Notes: generated by a model not told the origin, from the letters alone. A DNA stretch of 64,000 bases from Echinometra lucunter (GCA_029962745.1 CM057162.1:15165397-15229396); one strand, 5' to 3'; counted from the stretch's first letter, positions 14,201 to 24,206 are shown. Made by a program: numbers and translations.

Positions 14201-17200
14201 CTCTGGGTTCTTCGGAAGCCTATCTCTGGATGGAAGCTCCATGTGGCATTGCTCGTCGGTTCATCTGCCAATATGGTAACTTTTGTTTGAGACAGAATTG
14301 CAGAAATATTTCACCCATATTGATTTTAGTTTGTTAAACATTCTTCCTTGTCTTGTGGTGCGATTTATGACTCAAGGTTTTTTTCTGAAAAAAAAATGAA
14401 CTACCGTCAAGTCCCAGGTAAACTGTCAATTGCTGCTAACAAGTTCTACGAGCAAAGAAGGGAATAAAAAAAAAGATAATAACGCTAAACACGCTAAAGG
14501 GGTTATATTCAGTCGTATCCCGTTAAGTTCAAGCTCCTGTACGGCCATCAAGTCGTTAGAACCATCGAATGTAGTATAGTGTTTAGGCCATGGAGGTATT
14601 GTACGGGACTGTTAAGATACCTGCCTACCAATAAGCACAATAGTCAAAATTACTTTTGCAAATTACAATTAGATGACATGTGATGAAATGTATATTATTT
14701 TCATAAGTCAAGCAAGAGCGGTAATGAAGTGTACCATTTGACCATACCACTTTCGATATCACTCACAGCCGAGTTAAATTCAGTATTATTTTCTTATGAT
14801 TCAGATGGAAGTTGCACCGGAAGGAATTCAGATGGTGCCATACTACTGATTGATCATCGTCAGAAGTGCTACCTGTTCAGCACAACTGATGCCACATGGT
14901 CCGAAGCAAGTAAAGCGTGTGAGGCTGATGGTGGCTCACTGGTAGAAGTCATAGACGAAAGTCTGCAAGACTTCTTGACCCAGCAAGCAAGTGACTTACA
15001 GATCGAAGCCGACTGGTGGATTGGCGGATACGATGATGTTACAGCAACAGAAAGGGCTTGGTTTTGGGTAGATAGTAAGTCTCCACTTTATACATTACCG
15101 TCTATAGTATGTAGATAAGATTGTATTAAAACTCGTTGCTTCCCGCCTGCAAAATATGCAGAAAGGGGATCGCTAGAAAATCTTCACGTTAAAGATCCCA
15201 CTGCACTATTCGTATAAGAGTAGGGAGAAACCCCGGTGTATATGGTCCACCTGCACACCCCCAATCAGTGATATCGGGAGGCGAGACCTGCGGGTTACAG
15301 TCATTCAATTCGGGGACTTTTTATTCCTCACTGACCTAATGGATGACTTTCGATAGAGAATACCACCTGGCATTATTCAGTATCTTCCGTGTTGCGCTTG
15401 CATCACACTTACTCGATCCGAAGAGTACTTAGCTGTTTAGAGTTGTTAGGCTCAGACACCGACTTCTGATGTACAGGCCTACTGGGGAACTGAAACCGTC
15501 ACTCATGGTTGTCAATGATTTCCAAGACGATGCATTCTCTAAGGATGTGTCATGGAACTAGTTCTTAATAATTTGAAGCATCCAGATTAATCTGTTCCAA
15601 CATATTCTTTTTTTCCTCTCAGATACAAGAGCTACCTTCATGTCTTGGAACGATAATCAGCCCAGCCATTCTTCACTTAAATGTGTCGAGGTCAATAGCG
15701 ATATGAACCACAACTGGAACGACAAGCGCTGCAATGCCTACCGACAAGCTATGTGCCAGATTGGTAGGTTGTATTGTGTTGCATTTATTCAGTAACGGTG
15801 CAAGTTTCTATCAGCTAGAAGCTCTTTTTTCAGTAAGGATCTTTAACCTGTTAACTATTCTTGTGTCATGTCTGTAGGCTCTTTTATCTTTCACCGTGGT
15901 TTAACAACAGTTGTTCAAATATCAAAGTTAACCGTTAGAAGACATTTGAAGATAGTCAGATATGGTTTAAACTTAAAGGAAGGGAGCTTGATATCCGCTC
16001 TATAGTTGCACTCAGGGAATCTAGTTTTTCGTAGCATGGTAGTTTCAAAATGCTCGCTAGTGAAATGTCTGGCAGGCATTTTTCAGCTCCAACCGGGTTC
16101 CTAACTTCTTCGAATGACTACGCTATACCTAACATTAACCCTAGACAAATCCAGAGCCCATATTTACCCCCTCCCTTTATCCTTTAGCCTTTATCTTTGA
16201 ATCAATGAAACGTGGGTAGGGATAGTGTCCCTTCGTAACCAAATGTTGTATTTATAATTTTTATAAACCAGTCAGAGCAACCCCTTAAAGTGTACCAATC
16301 GCCTGGGGACAAAATTGTGTAGAGCTAGTACGTGTGAAGTAACTCCCAAAGTACTTTATGCGGCATCCTAGGGGTTAACGGTTAGGGAGTTTGAAGACAA
16401 TAAAGGCTAAATCAAGATCACATAATTAGGGCACTTACGGAATTGATTACGTACAATTTTTGTATCCGTGCAGGGATCGCAGCATGCGGGGATCCTGGAG
16501 CTCCAGCGCATGGAACGAGGAGCCCCGGGGACAGATCTACCTTCTTCCATGGAGCTGCCGTTCAATTTTCGTGTGATCCTGGGTATGCATTAGAAGGAGA
16601 CAGCGAGATCACGTGTCAACCCGATGGGAGCTGGGATGGTATCAAACCGTCATGCAGAGGTAAAAATGATCAATTTGTTTGTGCCGTGTGTCCCTGAAAA
16701 GCCATTTTCAATAGAATGACTAGTTCTAAGCTCGAGATGCAAGCATGTAAAGTTTGTTAAAAGTTATTCTGATCAACGTCTGCTAATTTATTCTGTTTTC
16801 ATTTAATTCTTATTTTCTAACTTAATCATAACTATGTTTAGAGGAAAACTGATGCTTGCAAGGTATTATTAGTAAATACCTGAAGAAATTAAACTGAAGC
16901 GATTACTCTACAAGACCTGCTTGTTTCCAAACATAAACATTGCCGTGATTCGAGACACTTTAAAGTGTCTCAACAAGCTTGATTTTTTTTTTTTCATTTC
17001 TACGTATCCTTTATGGAGGGGTAACTGGCTATTGTTATTCCTGTTGCAGTGTTGTCTTGCGATGATCCTGTCCCTTTGGTACACAAGGCTGGTGTCAGGT
17101 ATATTTCACGTTCCTTTCGAGGAACTGCTGTCTACACCTGCACCGAAGGTTCGGTCCCAGCTGGAAACCCGATCTTGTACTGCCAAGCAAATGCAACGTG

Positions 17201-20200
17201 GAGTCAATCAAATTTTGAATGCATTGGTAGGTTGAGCAAAATAGAACCATCGTCTTTTAATGCTTATTTTATCAGACATTTTTAATATTGTTAACCATCA
17301 ACAGGGCACCCCTTTGTGGGCAGGGTATGGAAGTGGTCACGTTATCTCCTTTCCCATTCCCCTCCTCCAGCTCCCCATGCCTGTCTCTGTCTCTCTTCCC
17401 CCTCTCTTTCTTTCTTCCGTGCCATTTAAAAGTGCCCCCTTCCTCTACCCACGTATTTACACCATAGCCAATGAAGACTTTATAATGTAGACAGAAACAG
17501 ACACCAAGCTTTGGAAAAGAACAGTAATGGCGAATCAAAGACAGTTACTTATGAATACGAATGCACAAATAGTTAGAAATAGTGATTCATATGATCATGA
17601 TGATATCGTTTTCAGAGGTAACATCAACCCTACCAACCCCAGAACTTACAAAAACTCCAACTACTACAGAATCACCTGAAACAACGACAGTTCCCCGGGC
17701 ACAAACAACTTCATCAGTTCCTCTGACTTCAAAAACACAAGAAGCATCGACGTTATCCTCAGCCAGACCAACGGATTCTTTCACTCAGACAACAACAGCG
17801 CCCTCTCCTGGCTATCCGACAAGTGATGGAAAATCTGGTCCATTGAACGTGACAGGAACCATCGACACCACAACCAACGGTAGGTGCTTATTTTTCCTCG
17901 AAATTTGATGTTATGACTCTTGTATGAAACTTAATAGTGTAAACCCGAAGATATGGTGCAGTCAAGACTGTGAAATTAAAAGGGCATATTTGTATATCTT
18001 TAGATTCACCAAGTTCTGCTACAGCAAGTTCTTTCACAAAGTCATCTACTCCCCCCCCCCCCCCCCCCAATGCAGAGTGTACCTCTCTTTGACATAACAG
18101 TAGAAAGTATAATTAGTTCCTTATAGAAATTAAGATTGAATTGAAGTTGGTTTACTTTGTAACGAAGAGTAGAAAGGAAAATCTTTTATTAAAAAGTTTC
18201 AATCTTGGTTATGATGCTAGATAGTGGTCTACGGAGTGATGTTCGATATTAATTAGCTTTTGCGATATTTTTGTTAAAAATGCGGAGAAATCTAGTGGAA
18301 AAAGCAACTTAAACTCAATTGTGAAATGTCTATTCGTCTTGATTTTCATATTCAGGTAAGACAGTTTGAGAATCTTTTACTTTCATTTTACTTCTTTTTT
18401 TTCTAACACCAGCGGGAACTAGTTGGCAAAATACTTCTGTACCGCTTAATTTTGAAAGAGTAATGACAACAGGTAAGCAATCAATTTTATATTTTATATT
18501 TTCACCAAGATATATTTGATAACGGATTCTTATAGAATTATACTAGCATGTGTATGTATGACGATAAGCGTCCTTACTCTAAGATAGCAAAATGGATATT
18601 TTTCACTTAAATAATGTAAATTGAGTAGTATTAACATCATGAACATGCAAACCATGTAATGAGCATGATAAGTGAACTACTGCTAAGAAATTTGCGTGCC
18701 TGCAATTCCTTTCATACCTGGTTAATAGATATATATCGGTGAATATTAAAGGAAGAAAGAAATATCTCATCAATATACTCTACGCATAGATCGTTCCCCT
18801 TTTCTAAGCTAAACGGATAATAATACGTCAGTAATGTTAAATTACTAAATATATGCATGCATTTTTACACAGCTTCAGATCCCTCACAAAATACTTTCTT
18901 TCCTTTGTTTTTCTCTTGTCTAGTATATGTGTGCCCCCGTTCTTGTCACAATTTTTTTAAAAGTTTTGTCTTGTACCGTTTATCTTCGCTCTCTCTCTCT
19001 CTCTCATCTCTTCCCCTTTTCTCCCTCTTCTTGTTTTGTCTTGTACCGTTTACCTTCGTCTCTCTCTCTTATTTTTCAACTCTCTCTCTCTCTCATCTCT
19101 TCCCCTTTTCTCGCTCTTCATCTCTATGCTATATACTCTATTCTCTCTCTTCCTCTCTTCTCTATCTCTCTCTACCAATACTCTCCCTCCTCTCCCCATT
19201 CTTTCTTCCTGTTCTTAATATTCTGTATCCTTCCTCCATGTCCTTAATTATTTATTGGGTCCTAACCACAACAAACCTTGCTTCACTTTAGGCCCCTCCA
19301 CAATGTGAAGTCAAGGATACCGAATTACTTAATGATTTCTCTTATATCCTATGTTGTTGTAGTAAGATCACATATTTGATTGTATCTGATAATATTATTT
19401 CTTGATATATATTTAGTATATTGATTTTGTATATTGATTACATATTGATCTTTTGTGGAAATAAAAACCGATTTTATTTATTTTTTTCAATTTGAATTTG
19501 AATCTAAATTTTATGTAGTTACTGCGCCAAAACCAGTTTTCACATTCTTGGTGTGATACCAAGCCTGCTCTGAAAAACCAAAGTAATGAAAAGGAATGTT
19601 AAAAAATTAGGCAAGTTTTAAAGATTGGAGGAAATTCTGATATTTGGTTTTTCCAAACTGCAGATATCATGGTTCCTGTTGGGGCTCTTTTTGCTGTAAT
19701 CATCATCGTCATCATAATTATCATCTGCGTTCTATTGTGGAGGTAAGAAGAACATGGTTACTTGTACTTTCTTAATAATATAGCTGACTGGTGGTGTTCG
19801 TATTATGCAGTTGATCATACGTTATTGTGTACTATTTGCCAAAAGACATTAATTTGCTGAATTATGTTAGGGGATCAGTGACGATATACTGTATTCAATA
19901 TAACTTAAAATCTTACTTCTATAACGTTATTGCGAGTTCAAATGGACTCGCAATTAATACTAAAAAGCGACTAGGATGACTAGTGAGGTGGACTAAATGA
20001 ATTAAATTCGCGCATGGGCTTTCACTGGCACGCATTAAAGGAACAGCAACTCAGGCATCAGTGTGCCTTTAGTGAATGAAGGAGAACAAGAAAGAATAGA
20101 CAGTCAAAGTTTGAGCAAAATCGGACAATCTGTTCAAGAGTTTTTAATTTGAAAAGTTTAAGTAAATCATTATTATGGGATCGTTTAAATTTAAAACTCC

Positions 20201-22466
20201 ACCAGCATCTGTGATGTCATCGTGGACAACTCTCAATGTACTTTGTACACAAAATTTGGCATTTTCTTAAATTTCACGAAAAATAGAGATTCTTTTGATT
20301 TATACTCTTTGGGTATGACATGGCTACCGGTAATTCTGCAAGCACTTTGGGAAGGATTATGTTGATTCTGACTTAAAAGTTCATTTAAATCAATTTCTTT
20401 GAAAAATTATGCACAAAATGAATGGAGAGTTGTTCCACGATGACATCACAGATGCTGGCAAAGTTGCTTAAGGATTTCCATAATAGGGATTTACTTAAAC
20501 TTCGAAAATTCATAACTCTTGATCAGATTGTCTGAGTTTGCTCAAACTTTCACTGTTTATTCCTTGCTCATCTTCGTTCAATAAAGACACACTGATGCCT
20601 GGGTTCCATTCTCCTTTAAAGTATATTGAACCGGAATGGTAGAGCCATTCGACTACGTATACATCAACGTTGTGCGGTCTTATGTTATCCTTTATTTTTC
20701 TTCAAACTCCTTAATCGTTAACCCCTGGAATGCCAGGTAATGTTTTTGTGGCATTCTTCCACACGTACACGCTGTGCACAAATTTTATTTCTTTTAAGTG
20801 GTTGGTACACTCTAAAGTTTTTCATTGAATTCAGTCGATGTAAAAATTAAAATAAACATATCAACCTTTTATATGGCAATTTAATCATTCAGACACACAA
20901 ACAAAACCATAGAAACGGCCCATGTTCATACAAGAATAATTCTTTAGCTCCCGGATAAAATGTACATTAATATTCATTAGGGAAATAGTGATCATCGGTT
21001 TAAATGCTGTGAGTAATACAAAAGAAGAAAAATAGTACTTTTCGCCCCTTTATTGATTTTTTTTAAAATTGAACTTCCTGCTGAGTATGAAGTGATGTCA
21101 GGGCTTTCACATTTTTTTCTTTTTCCTTTTCATTCTTTTCATTAGGAAAAGACGGAGATTACATAAAGCAGGAACACCTGAAGTGCCTTCTTTCGACTGC
21201 ATAGGCAAAGCTTACAGAATATCCTTTAAAAAGAACACAATTGGTAGTGGAGCCAGAAATAACAATGATGTCTATATCGGCCTGGACTTGGGTAGCATGC
21301 AAACGCTGGCATCAGACACACACGAATCGCGGTATTTGACTTTAGGCAAAGGCATCACCGGACGTTCAAGAGCAGGAACAGGATTAAGTATCCCTAGAGA
21401 GCGTTCTGATACAGCAAATAGTAGAACAGAACTTGTGGCTGTCGACGACGAAGGTTATGCTTCGCTAAAGATAGGTGAAGTCCGAAGTACTCATCACCTT
21501 CCTTACACCAATCTGACACCCAGGATGAATTCAGATCAGAAGAAAGAGCAGAATATTTCATCAGGACGCGATGGAGACGTAGGATCCAGGAAGAGTGATG
21601 AGTTAGAAGGAGTTCGGTCTACTGAAGCATTTCATCGGGAGTCCATAGACAGGACTAGCAATCAGTACGAAACCCTAGAAACCCCGCGGCCATCAATCGA
21701 CATGGGTGTGCTTGGCAAGCAGGAAAGTCTCGGTGAGCACGATTATGCCGAACTTGATAGCTTGTGCAACAGCTTTAACAACGGGGCTGGCACATCGGAG
21801 AGTCAAAATCACACTAAAGAAAAGTGTAAGAACGCTAGCGATATGCAAACTGATAGAAGAGGAGACACACAGGATCAAGTCTGTGATGAGTTTGAAAAGT
21901 TTCGTTCTGCTTTTGAAGCATTTCAACGGGGGTCCAAAGACACGACCAGCAATCAATACGCAACCTTAGAAACCCCGCGGCCATCTATCGACATGGGTGT
22001 ACTTAGCAAGCAGGGGAGTCTCGGTGAGCACGATTATGACGAACTTGATAGCTTGTGCAACAGCTTTAACAACGGCACTGGCACATCCGACAGTCAAAAT
22101 GTCATTACCGACAATGGTAAGAACGCTTGCGATGTGCAAAGACCCGTAAGAGAAGACCCACAGGATCAAGTCTGTGGAAAAAGTGAAGGATCAAATTCAC
22201 CAAAAACAATCGCACAGAATGCCAGCACGCAAGAAGAACACTCATCAAATTCAACAAATGATCGACCAACATCTCATGGACCGTATTACTTTTGCCTGAA
22301 CCCTTCGGCAGATACAACAGACGTAACACACGATATACCGAGCGCAGAGGCACATTCGCTACACATTTCTGAAGAATTAAAGAATGAAATAAACGGCAGC
22401 GAACCATCTAATGAAGTAAAAGGGGGAAAGGAATTGCCGGAATATCAAACGTTGGAACCCCAATAA
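6518..22466 (+). CDS. Gene A: CCP/C-type-lectin transmembrane receptor with YxxL tail (13 coding exons)
   Basis: Spliced gene encoding a predicted 1127-residue type I membrane protein. Exons: 6518-6575, 10906-11115, 11548-11730, 12263-12550, 14129-14275, 14805-15074, 15623-15763, 16474-16659, 17050-17226, 17616-17879, 18413-18472, 19664-19742, 21146-22466, all on AG/GT sites, 3384 nt in total. Domain order: signal peptide 1-19, cysteine-rich CCP-like 20-89, CCP 90-150, CTLD1 151-295, CTLD2 296-432, CCP 433-494, CCP 495-553, Thr/Ser/Pro stalk 554-661, transmembrane helix about 664-686, cytoplasmic tail 687-1127. All ectodomain exons are phase 1-1. CCP and CTLD modules bind proteins or glycans at the cell surface, so a receptor role is likely. 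The ligand is unknown. The tail has an ITAM-like pair of YxxL motifs. Gene B downstream is a clear paralogue in the ectodomain but not in the tail. No orthologue can be named. Exon 1 and the two stalk exons are the least certain. Confidence 0.85.
9757..9950 (+). mobile_element. tRNA-derived SINE
   Basis: It begins with a tRNA-like head: an A-box-like AGCTCAGTTGGTAGAGC and a B-box-like GGTTAGATTCC. A body follows with GGTAAGGCATTAATCTTC and CCTCGGAGAGGAC. A relative on the opposite strand at about 12000-12190 shares both head and body. It sits in gene A intron 1. Confidence 0.7.
10906..11115 (+). CDS. Gene A exon 2: atypical CCP-like domain
   Basis: Seventy codons, phase 1-1. The C-terminal half has the CCP pattern of an aromatic-x-Cys strand, a WVC strand and a final Trp followed by PNC. 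The N-terminal half is unusual, with four cysteines spaced C-x4-C-x6-C-x2-C. Gene B exon 2 shares the last three of these and the whole C-terminal half, so the extra cysteines are a conserved feature and not noise. Confidence 0.8.
11548..11730 (+). CDS. Gene A exon 3: CCP (sushi) domain 2
   Basis: A single complete CCP module with four cysteines and the family pattern of CPHPPVP, YTCQDGYQL, TC, GSW and a last Cys. Phase 1-1. The donor is A|gtatg, which leaves A to start the next codon. Confidence 0.9.
12000..12190 (-). mobile_element. tRNA-derived SINE, inverted
   Basis: On the minus strand the sequence reads a tRNA-like head (GGCTCCGTGGATAGAGC) followed by the same GGTAA...GAC-TAAAGCCGTCGGTCCC-type body as the copy at 9757. 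It lies between gene A exons 3 and 4, ending about 70 bp before the exon 4 acceptor. Confidence 0.7.
12263..12550 (+). CDS. Gene A exon 4: CTLD1, N-terminal part
   Basis: Encodes the first two thirds of a C-type lectin fold: WCDPDS start, SCIKAYQLL strand, TWASARTTC helix and the family WIG motif in FWIGIKEG, ending WKWSSG before the donor. It is uninterrupted here, whereas the matching part of gene B is split by an intron. Confidence 0.9.
12580..13060 (+). mobile_element. SINE-like sequence split by a MITE
   Basis: The left part has a B-box-like GGGGTTCGAAT. The right part has a SINE-like body (GTAGTAAGTAGGTACCTGG, ATTTATTCCTTGAATGCACC). They are separated by the element at 12657-12878. A weakly similar body fragment occurs near 53970-54000. 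Confidence 0.5.
12657..12878. mobile_element. hAT-like MITE with 8-bp target duplication
   Basis: Ends are CAGGGGCGGCGC on the left and the inverted GCGTCGCCCCTG on the right. They are flanked by a perfect GTCCTTTA direct repeat at 12649-12656 and 12879-12886. An 8-bp duplication and CAGGGG ends are characteristic of hAT elements. No coding capacity. Confidence 0.8.
13418..13959. mobile_element. Tc1/mariner-like foldback element
   Basis: TA target duplications flank CCGGGTGTC ends. The two arms are inverted copies over more than 100 bp, for example AAAGCGGAACGG on the left and CCGTTCCGCTTT on the right. Short open frames inside are mirror copies and encode nothing recognisable. It occupies gene A intron 4. 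Confidence 0.75.
14129..14275 (+). CDS. Gene A exon 5: CTLD1, C-terminal part
   Basis: Completes CTLD1 with RLFWADSQPS, NCIAL, the penultimate CG and the final RFICQYG. The EPN position reads QPS, and the position normally holding WND reads LWMEAPC, so the usual calcium/sugar site is absent. The acceptor follows a long CT-rich tract. 147 nt, the same length as gene B exon 6. Confidence 0.9.
14805..15074 (+). CDS. Gene A exon 6: CTLD2, N-terminal part
   Basis: Ninety-codon exon with CYLFSTTDATWSEAS, CEADGGSLVEV and WWIGGYDD, all typical of the CTLD. It is exactly 270 nt, the same as gene B exon 7, and both end WFW[VI]D at the donor. Confidence 0.92.
15150..15310. mobile_element. SINE-like dispersed repeat
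   Basis: Contains CACGTTAAAGATCCCACTGC and GTATAAGAGTAGGGAGAAAC, a sequence type I associate with dispersed SINE bodies in echinoderm DNA. The boundaries are not clear. It lies in gene A intron 6. Confidence 0.4.
15623..15763 (+). CDS. Gene A exon 7: CTLD2, C-terminal part
   Basis: Reads FMSWNDNQPS, CVEV, NWNDKRC and MCQIG. WND is kept but EPN is replaced by QPS, so calcium-dependent mannose-type binding is doubtful. Phase 1-1. Confidence 0.92.
16282..16386 (+). repeat. Dispersed repeat, copy 1
   Basis: About 100 bp in gene A intron 7 whose reverse complement resembles 20713-20815 in intron 12. Shared landmarks are GTTAACCCCT, the ACACGTA block and GGTACACT. No open frame. Confidence 0.55.
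16474..16659 (+). CDS. Gene A exon 8: CCP domain 3
   Basis: Complete CCP: ACGDPGAPAHG, FSCDPGYALEG, ITCQPDGSW and a last PSC. 186 nt, the same length as gene B exon 9 and clearly similar to it. Confidence 0.93.
17050..17226 (+). CDS. Gene A exon 9: CCP domain 4
   Basis: CCP with SCDDPVP, RGTAVYTCTEG, YCQANATWS and a final FEC. It pairs with gene B exon 10 through the shared RG-x-A-x-YTC and FxC pattern. It contains a possible N-glycosylation sequon (NAT). Confidence 0.88.
17616..17879 (+). CDS. Gene A exon 10: Thr/Ser/Pro-rich stalk
   Basis: Eighty-eight codons dominated by Thr, Ser and Pro (for example TPELTKTPTTTESPETTT). No cysteines. Typical of an O-glycosylated, extended stem between the ligand domains and the membrane. 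Phase 1-1. Confidence 0.8.
18004..18078 (+). CDS. Possible cassette stalk exon of gene A containing a C18 run
   Basis: Not included in the main model. After a T-rich acceptor the frame reads a Ser/Thr-rich segment (SPSSATASSFTKSST) followed by six Pro codons made of 18 consecutive C, then reaches a GAGT|gtacct donor. The length is 75 nt and the phase is 1-1, so it could be spliced in or skipped without a frameshift. The donor is weak and the C run is prone to length change, so it may be a relic. Confidence 0.3.
18413..18472 (+). CDS. Gene A exon 11: short stalk exon
   Basis: Sixty nucleotides, phase 1-1, encoding GTSWQNTSVPLNFERVMTT. A CTTCTTTTTTTTCTAACACCAG acceptor and a GGTAAG donor support it. 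It has an NTS sequon. Small and without a domain, so it is less certain than its neighbours. Confidence 0.6.
18985..19200. repeat. CT-rich low-complexity tract
   Basis: Long run of CTCTCT, CTTCCC and CCTCT with a duplicated CTTGTACCGTTTA-led segment (about 18969 and 19039). The Leu/Ser-rich frames across it are artefacts of composition. Confidence 0.8.
19290..19515 (+). mobile_element. LINE 3'-end relic
   Basis: The sequence ends GGAAATAAAAACCG, then TTTATTTATT and a short repeat of TTTGAA. This resembles the microsatellite-like tails of CR1/L2-type LINEs. No coding sequence remains. It lies in gene A intron 11. Confidence 0.45.
19664..19742 (+). CDS. Gene A exon 12: transmembrane helix
   Basis: Encodes IMVPVGALFAVIII and further hydrophobic residues up to CVLLWR. 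Exactly 79 nt, phase 1 in and phase 2 out, the same length and phases as gene B exon 15. The following exon supplies a KRRR stop-transfer cluster. Confidence 0.9.
20034..20621. mobile_element. Long foldback element with arms near 290 bp
   Basis: The left arm opens TTAAAGGAACAGCAACTCAG and the right arm closes with its imperfect complement, TGGGTTCCATTCTCCTTTAA. Inner landmarks such as CATCTGTGATGTCATCGTGG and CACGATGACATCACAGATG are mirrored about a centre near 20325. No transposase frame. It fills much of gene A intron 12. Confidence 0.75.
20713..20815 (-). repeat. Dispersed repeat, copy 2
   Basis: Inverted partner of 16282-16386, so the two lie in opposite orientation in different introns of gene A. 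Confidence 0.55.
21146..22466 (+). CDS. Gene A exon 13: cytoplasmic tail with YxxL motifs, and stop
   Basis: A single 1321-nt exon encoding 440 hydrophilic residues. After the basic KRRRLHK it carries YxxL-type motifs at Tyr731 (YIGL), 751 (YLTL), 792 (YASL), 808 (YTNL), 862 (YETL), 888 (YAEL), 959 (YATL), 985 (YDEL) and 1121 (YQTL). YASL is preceded by DDEG and lies 12 residues before YTNL, close to the ITAM consensus. Residues 839-935 and 935-1031 (approximate) are a tandem duplication. The tail shares no recognisable motif with the gene B tail. TAA stop at 22464. Phosphorylation is inferred, not seen. Confidence 0.88.
21444..21515 (+). other. ITAM/hemITAM-like coding motif in gene A tail
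   Basis: The frame reads DDEGYASL, 12 residues, then YTNL. Known ITAMs follow [DE]xxYxxL-x(6-12)-YxxL. Known hemITAMs of CLEC7A and CLEC1B have an acidic run and Gly before YxxL. The sequence fits either description. YTNL also has the YxN form recognised by Grb2-type SH2 domains. Confidence 0.6.
21597..22172 (+). repeat. Tandem duplication of about 96 codons in gene A tail
   Basis: Two adjacent units, 21597-21884 and 21885-22172. Each runs from DE[LF]E through NQY[EA]TLETPRPSIDMGVL and LGEHDY[AD]ELDSLC to QDQVC. Similarity is high at both DNA and protein level. It doubles a YxTL...YxEL pair whose two tyrosines are 26 residues apart. Confidence 0.9.
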
Positions 22467-22996
22467 GTAATAGTGAAATAATGTCATCAAAAATGCAATT
22501 CAAAATCAGCAAAATGTCTGGTCCCTTTACATGAAGTGCGGTACATCATCAGTGGTTGATGTGAATTTTTAGACATGTTAGAATCAAAGAAACACATTCG
22601 AAACTTTGAATTACTATTTATAGTAAAAGGCATGGTGATTTTCCCTCCAAAAATAGTATTAACAGAAATGGTAATAACAGAAATAATCATTTAATTCAAA
22701 ATCATTTGAAGAATTCTCGGCGACTTGCCAAATATCTTTCTATTTGAATTGTTACAGTTTACACAGTAAAAATGTCAAAGTTTTATACTAGAATTGTTCA
22801 TGCTTGAGAAGAAAGTCTTCTTACACAGAAGAAATCGGCTTTACCTTTACCATCAATTTTGCACGCTATTTTTTCTAGAAATAAGATTCCATTAGATGAA
22901 TTTCGAATTTTTACACGGTCTTTTGATGTTCAGTTATATGCAGCGTTCAGTCGAATCAATCATTCACTGTGCTCATTTAAACCATTCATTCACGGG

Positions 22997-23155
22997 AAGT
23001 GCCGTGGTCCAGTGGTTTAACTGTTTAAGGCGTTTGACTGGAGACGCAAGAATCGGGGGGGGGGGGGGAGGTGGGTCGATTCCCGGCACGGCACTTATGC
23101 CCTTTTGGAAGGTATTTTATCTACATTACTCTATCATCCTACATCAAATAAATTA
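22997..23155 (+). mobile_element. tRNA-derived SINE in the gene A 3' flank
   Basis: The head starts GTGCCGTGGTCCAGTGGTTTAA (A-box-like) and contains GGTGGGTCGATTCCC (B-box-like). GTGCCG and CGGCAC close like an acceptor stem. A run of 15 G interrupts the head. Confidence 0.65.
23147..23152 (+). terminator. Possible gene A polyadenylation signal
   Basis: The first AATAAA downstream of the gene A stop, 680 nt away, directly after a SINE. A second AATAAA is at 23295-23300. Neither is supported by more than the hexamer. Confidence 0.25.
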
Positions 23156-23749
23156 ACATGCTTTAGGCATGTGTGCATGTGTATATTTGAAAAAAAAAAT
23201 TCAGTCTGAAGAAGCATTCTCCTCCAGGAATATAAAAAGCTTCAGTATATAGTGCCATTAAAATGACTTTCAAGAAGAATGAAACCCTTGGGGAAATAAA
23301 TTCTTATAAAAGAAAGGATAGAGAGAAGAAATTTTCAAAGTTCCATCAAAAACGATTACGAAATGAGAAAGTTATGAAAGTTTGAAAGGTATCAAATTAC
23401 TTTCTGTGGCGGTCCTCGAATGGGCAATGTCGCTTCTAAATGGCAGGTTTAGAAGGACAACTCTCAATATATTTTTTACACAAAATTTCATATTTTCATC
23501 ATTATCTCTCAAGGTGCAGCTTGTCTCCTTTTTAGCTCAAGGGAAAATGTATTCGAAATGTTGAGATCACAAAGATACAAGCAGCATCTTTAGAGATAAT
23601 GGGCAAAATATGAAAATTAGAAACTGGAGGGTTATTCGATCTGGTTAAGTCCGCCTATTGGCTTATATGTGTGCAAGTAATACTTAGTGGCCCCCTTGAC
23701 TTAATTTCATAAATATCTCTGGCCCGCGGATGAAAGTGATTAAGAACCT

Positions 23750-24165
23750 GGGCTGGTATTCAATTCAGTACTTGTTACTAAGTATTTTACTTGGCTAAGA
23801 AATTTGCTTAAGTCGTATTCATTTCAGTACTTTTAATTTTACTTTAGTAAGCCAAATTTAAGTCAATTTTTTCAATGAATAAGCATTGTGAGGTCATATT
23901 TTCAATGCGCAATTAATATGTCGCATCAAATATCCTCGAATACGCTATTCTGTGCAGCTCATGATTACTGCGTATAAAAACCCATGCCTGGCGCCAGTCG
24001 AGGCCTCCAAAATAATTGGATTAAGTCTCCTAGGTATGTGTCTTAGATTTAGAGTAAAATACTTAGCCAAAATTGAACTGAATACCAAAATTTGCTAAGT
24101 AAGTAAAAAGCTGAGTAAAATACTCATATTTCTGACTGAAGTATTGAAAGGAATACCGGCCCCGG
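23750..24165. mobile_element. Foldback element with GGTATTC ends
   Basis: The left end GGGCTGGTATTCAATTCAG is mirrored by CTTTCAATACTTCAG and GGAATACCGGCCCC at the right. Inside are repeated, mirrored blocks of AAGTAAAATACT. No coding potential. Confidence 0.65.
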
Positions 24166-24202
24166 ACTCCAAGTTATCCAGTCTCTGTTTCATTGTCTTG
24201 CG

Positions 24203-24206
<4 letters not shown>

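Noticed and set aside
18857..19291. 144-aa Leu/Ser-rich frame in gene A intron 11
   Set aside because: It is a translation of the CT-rich low-complexity tract.
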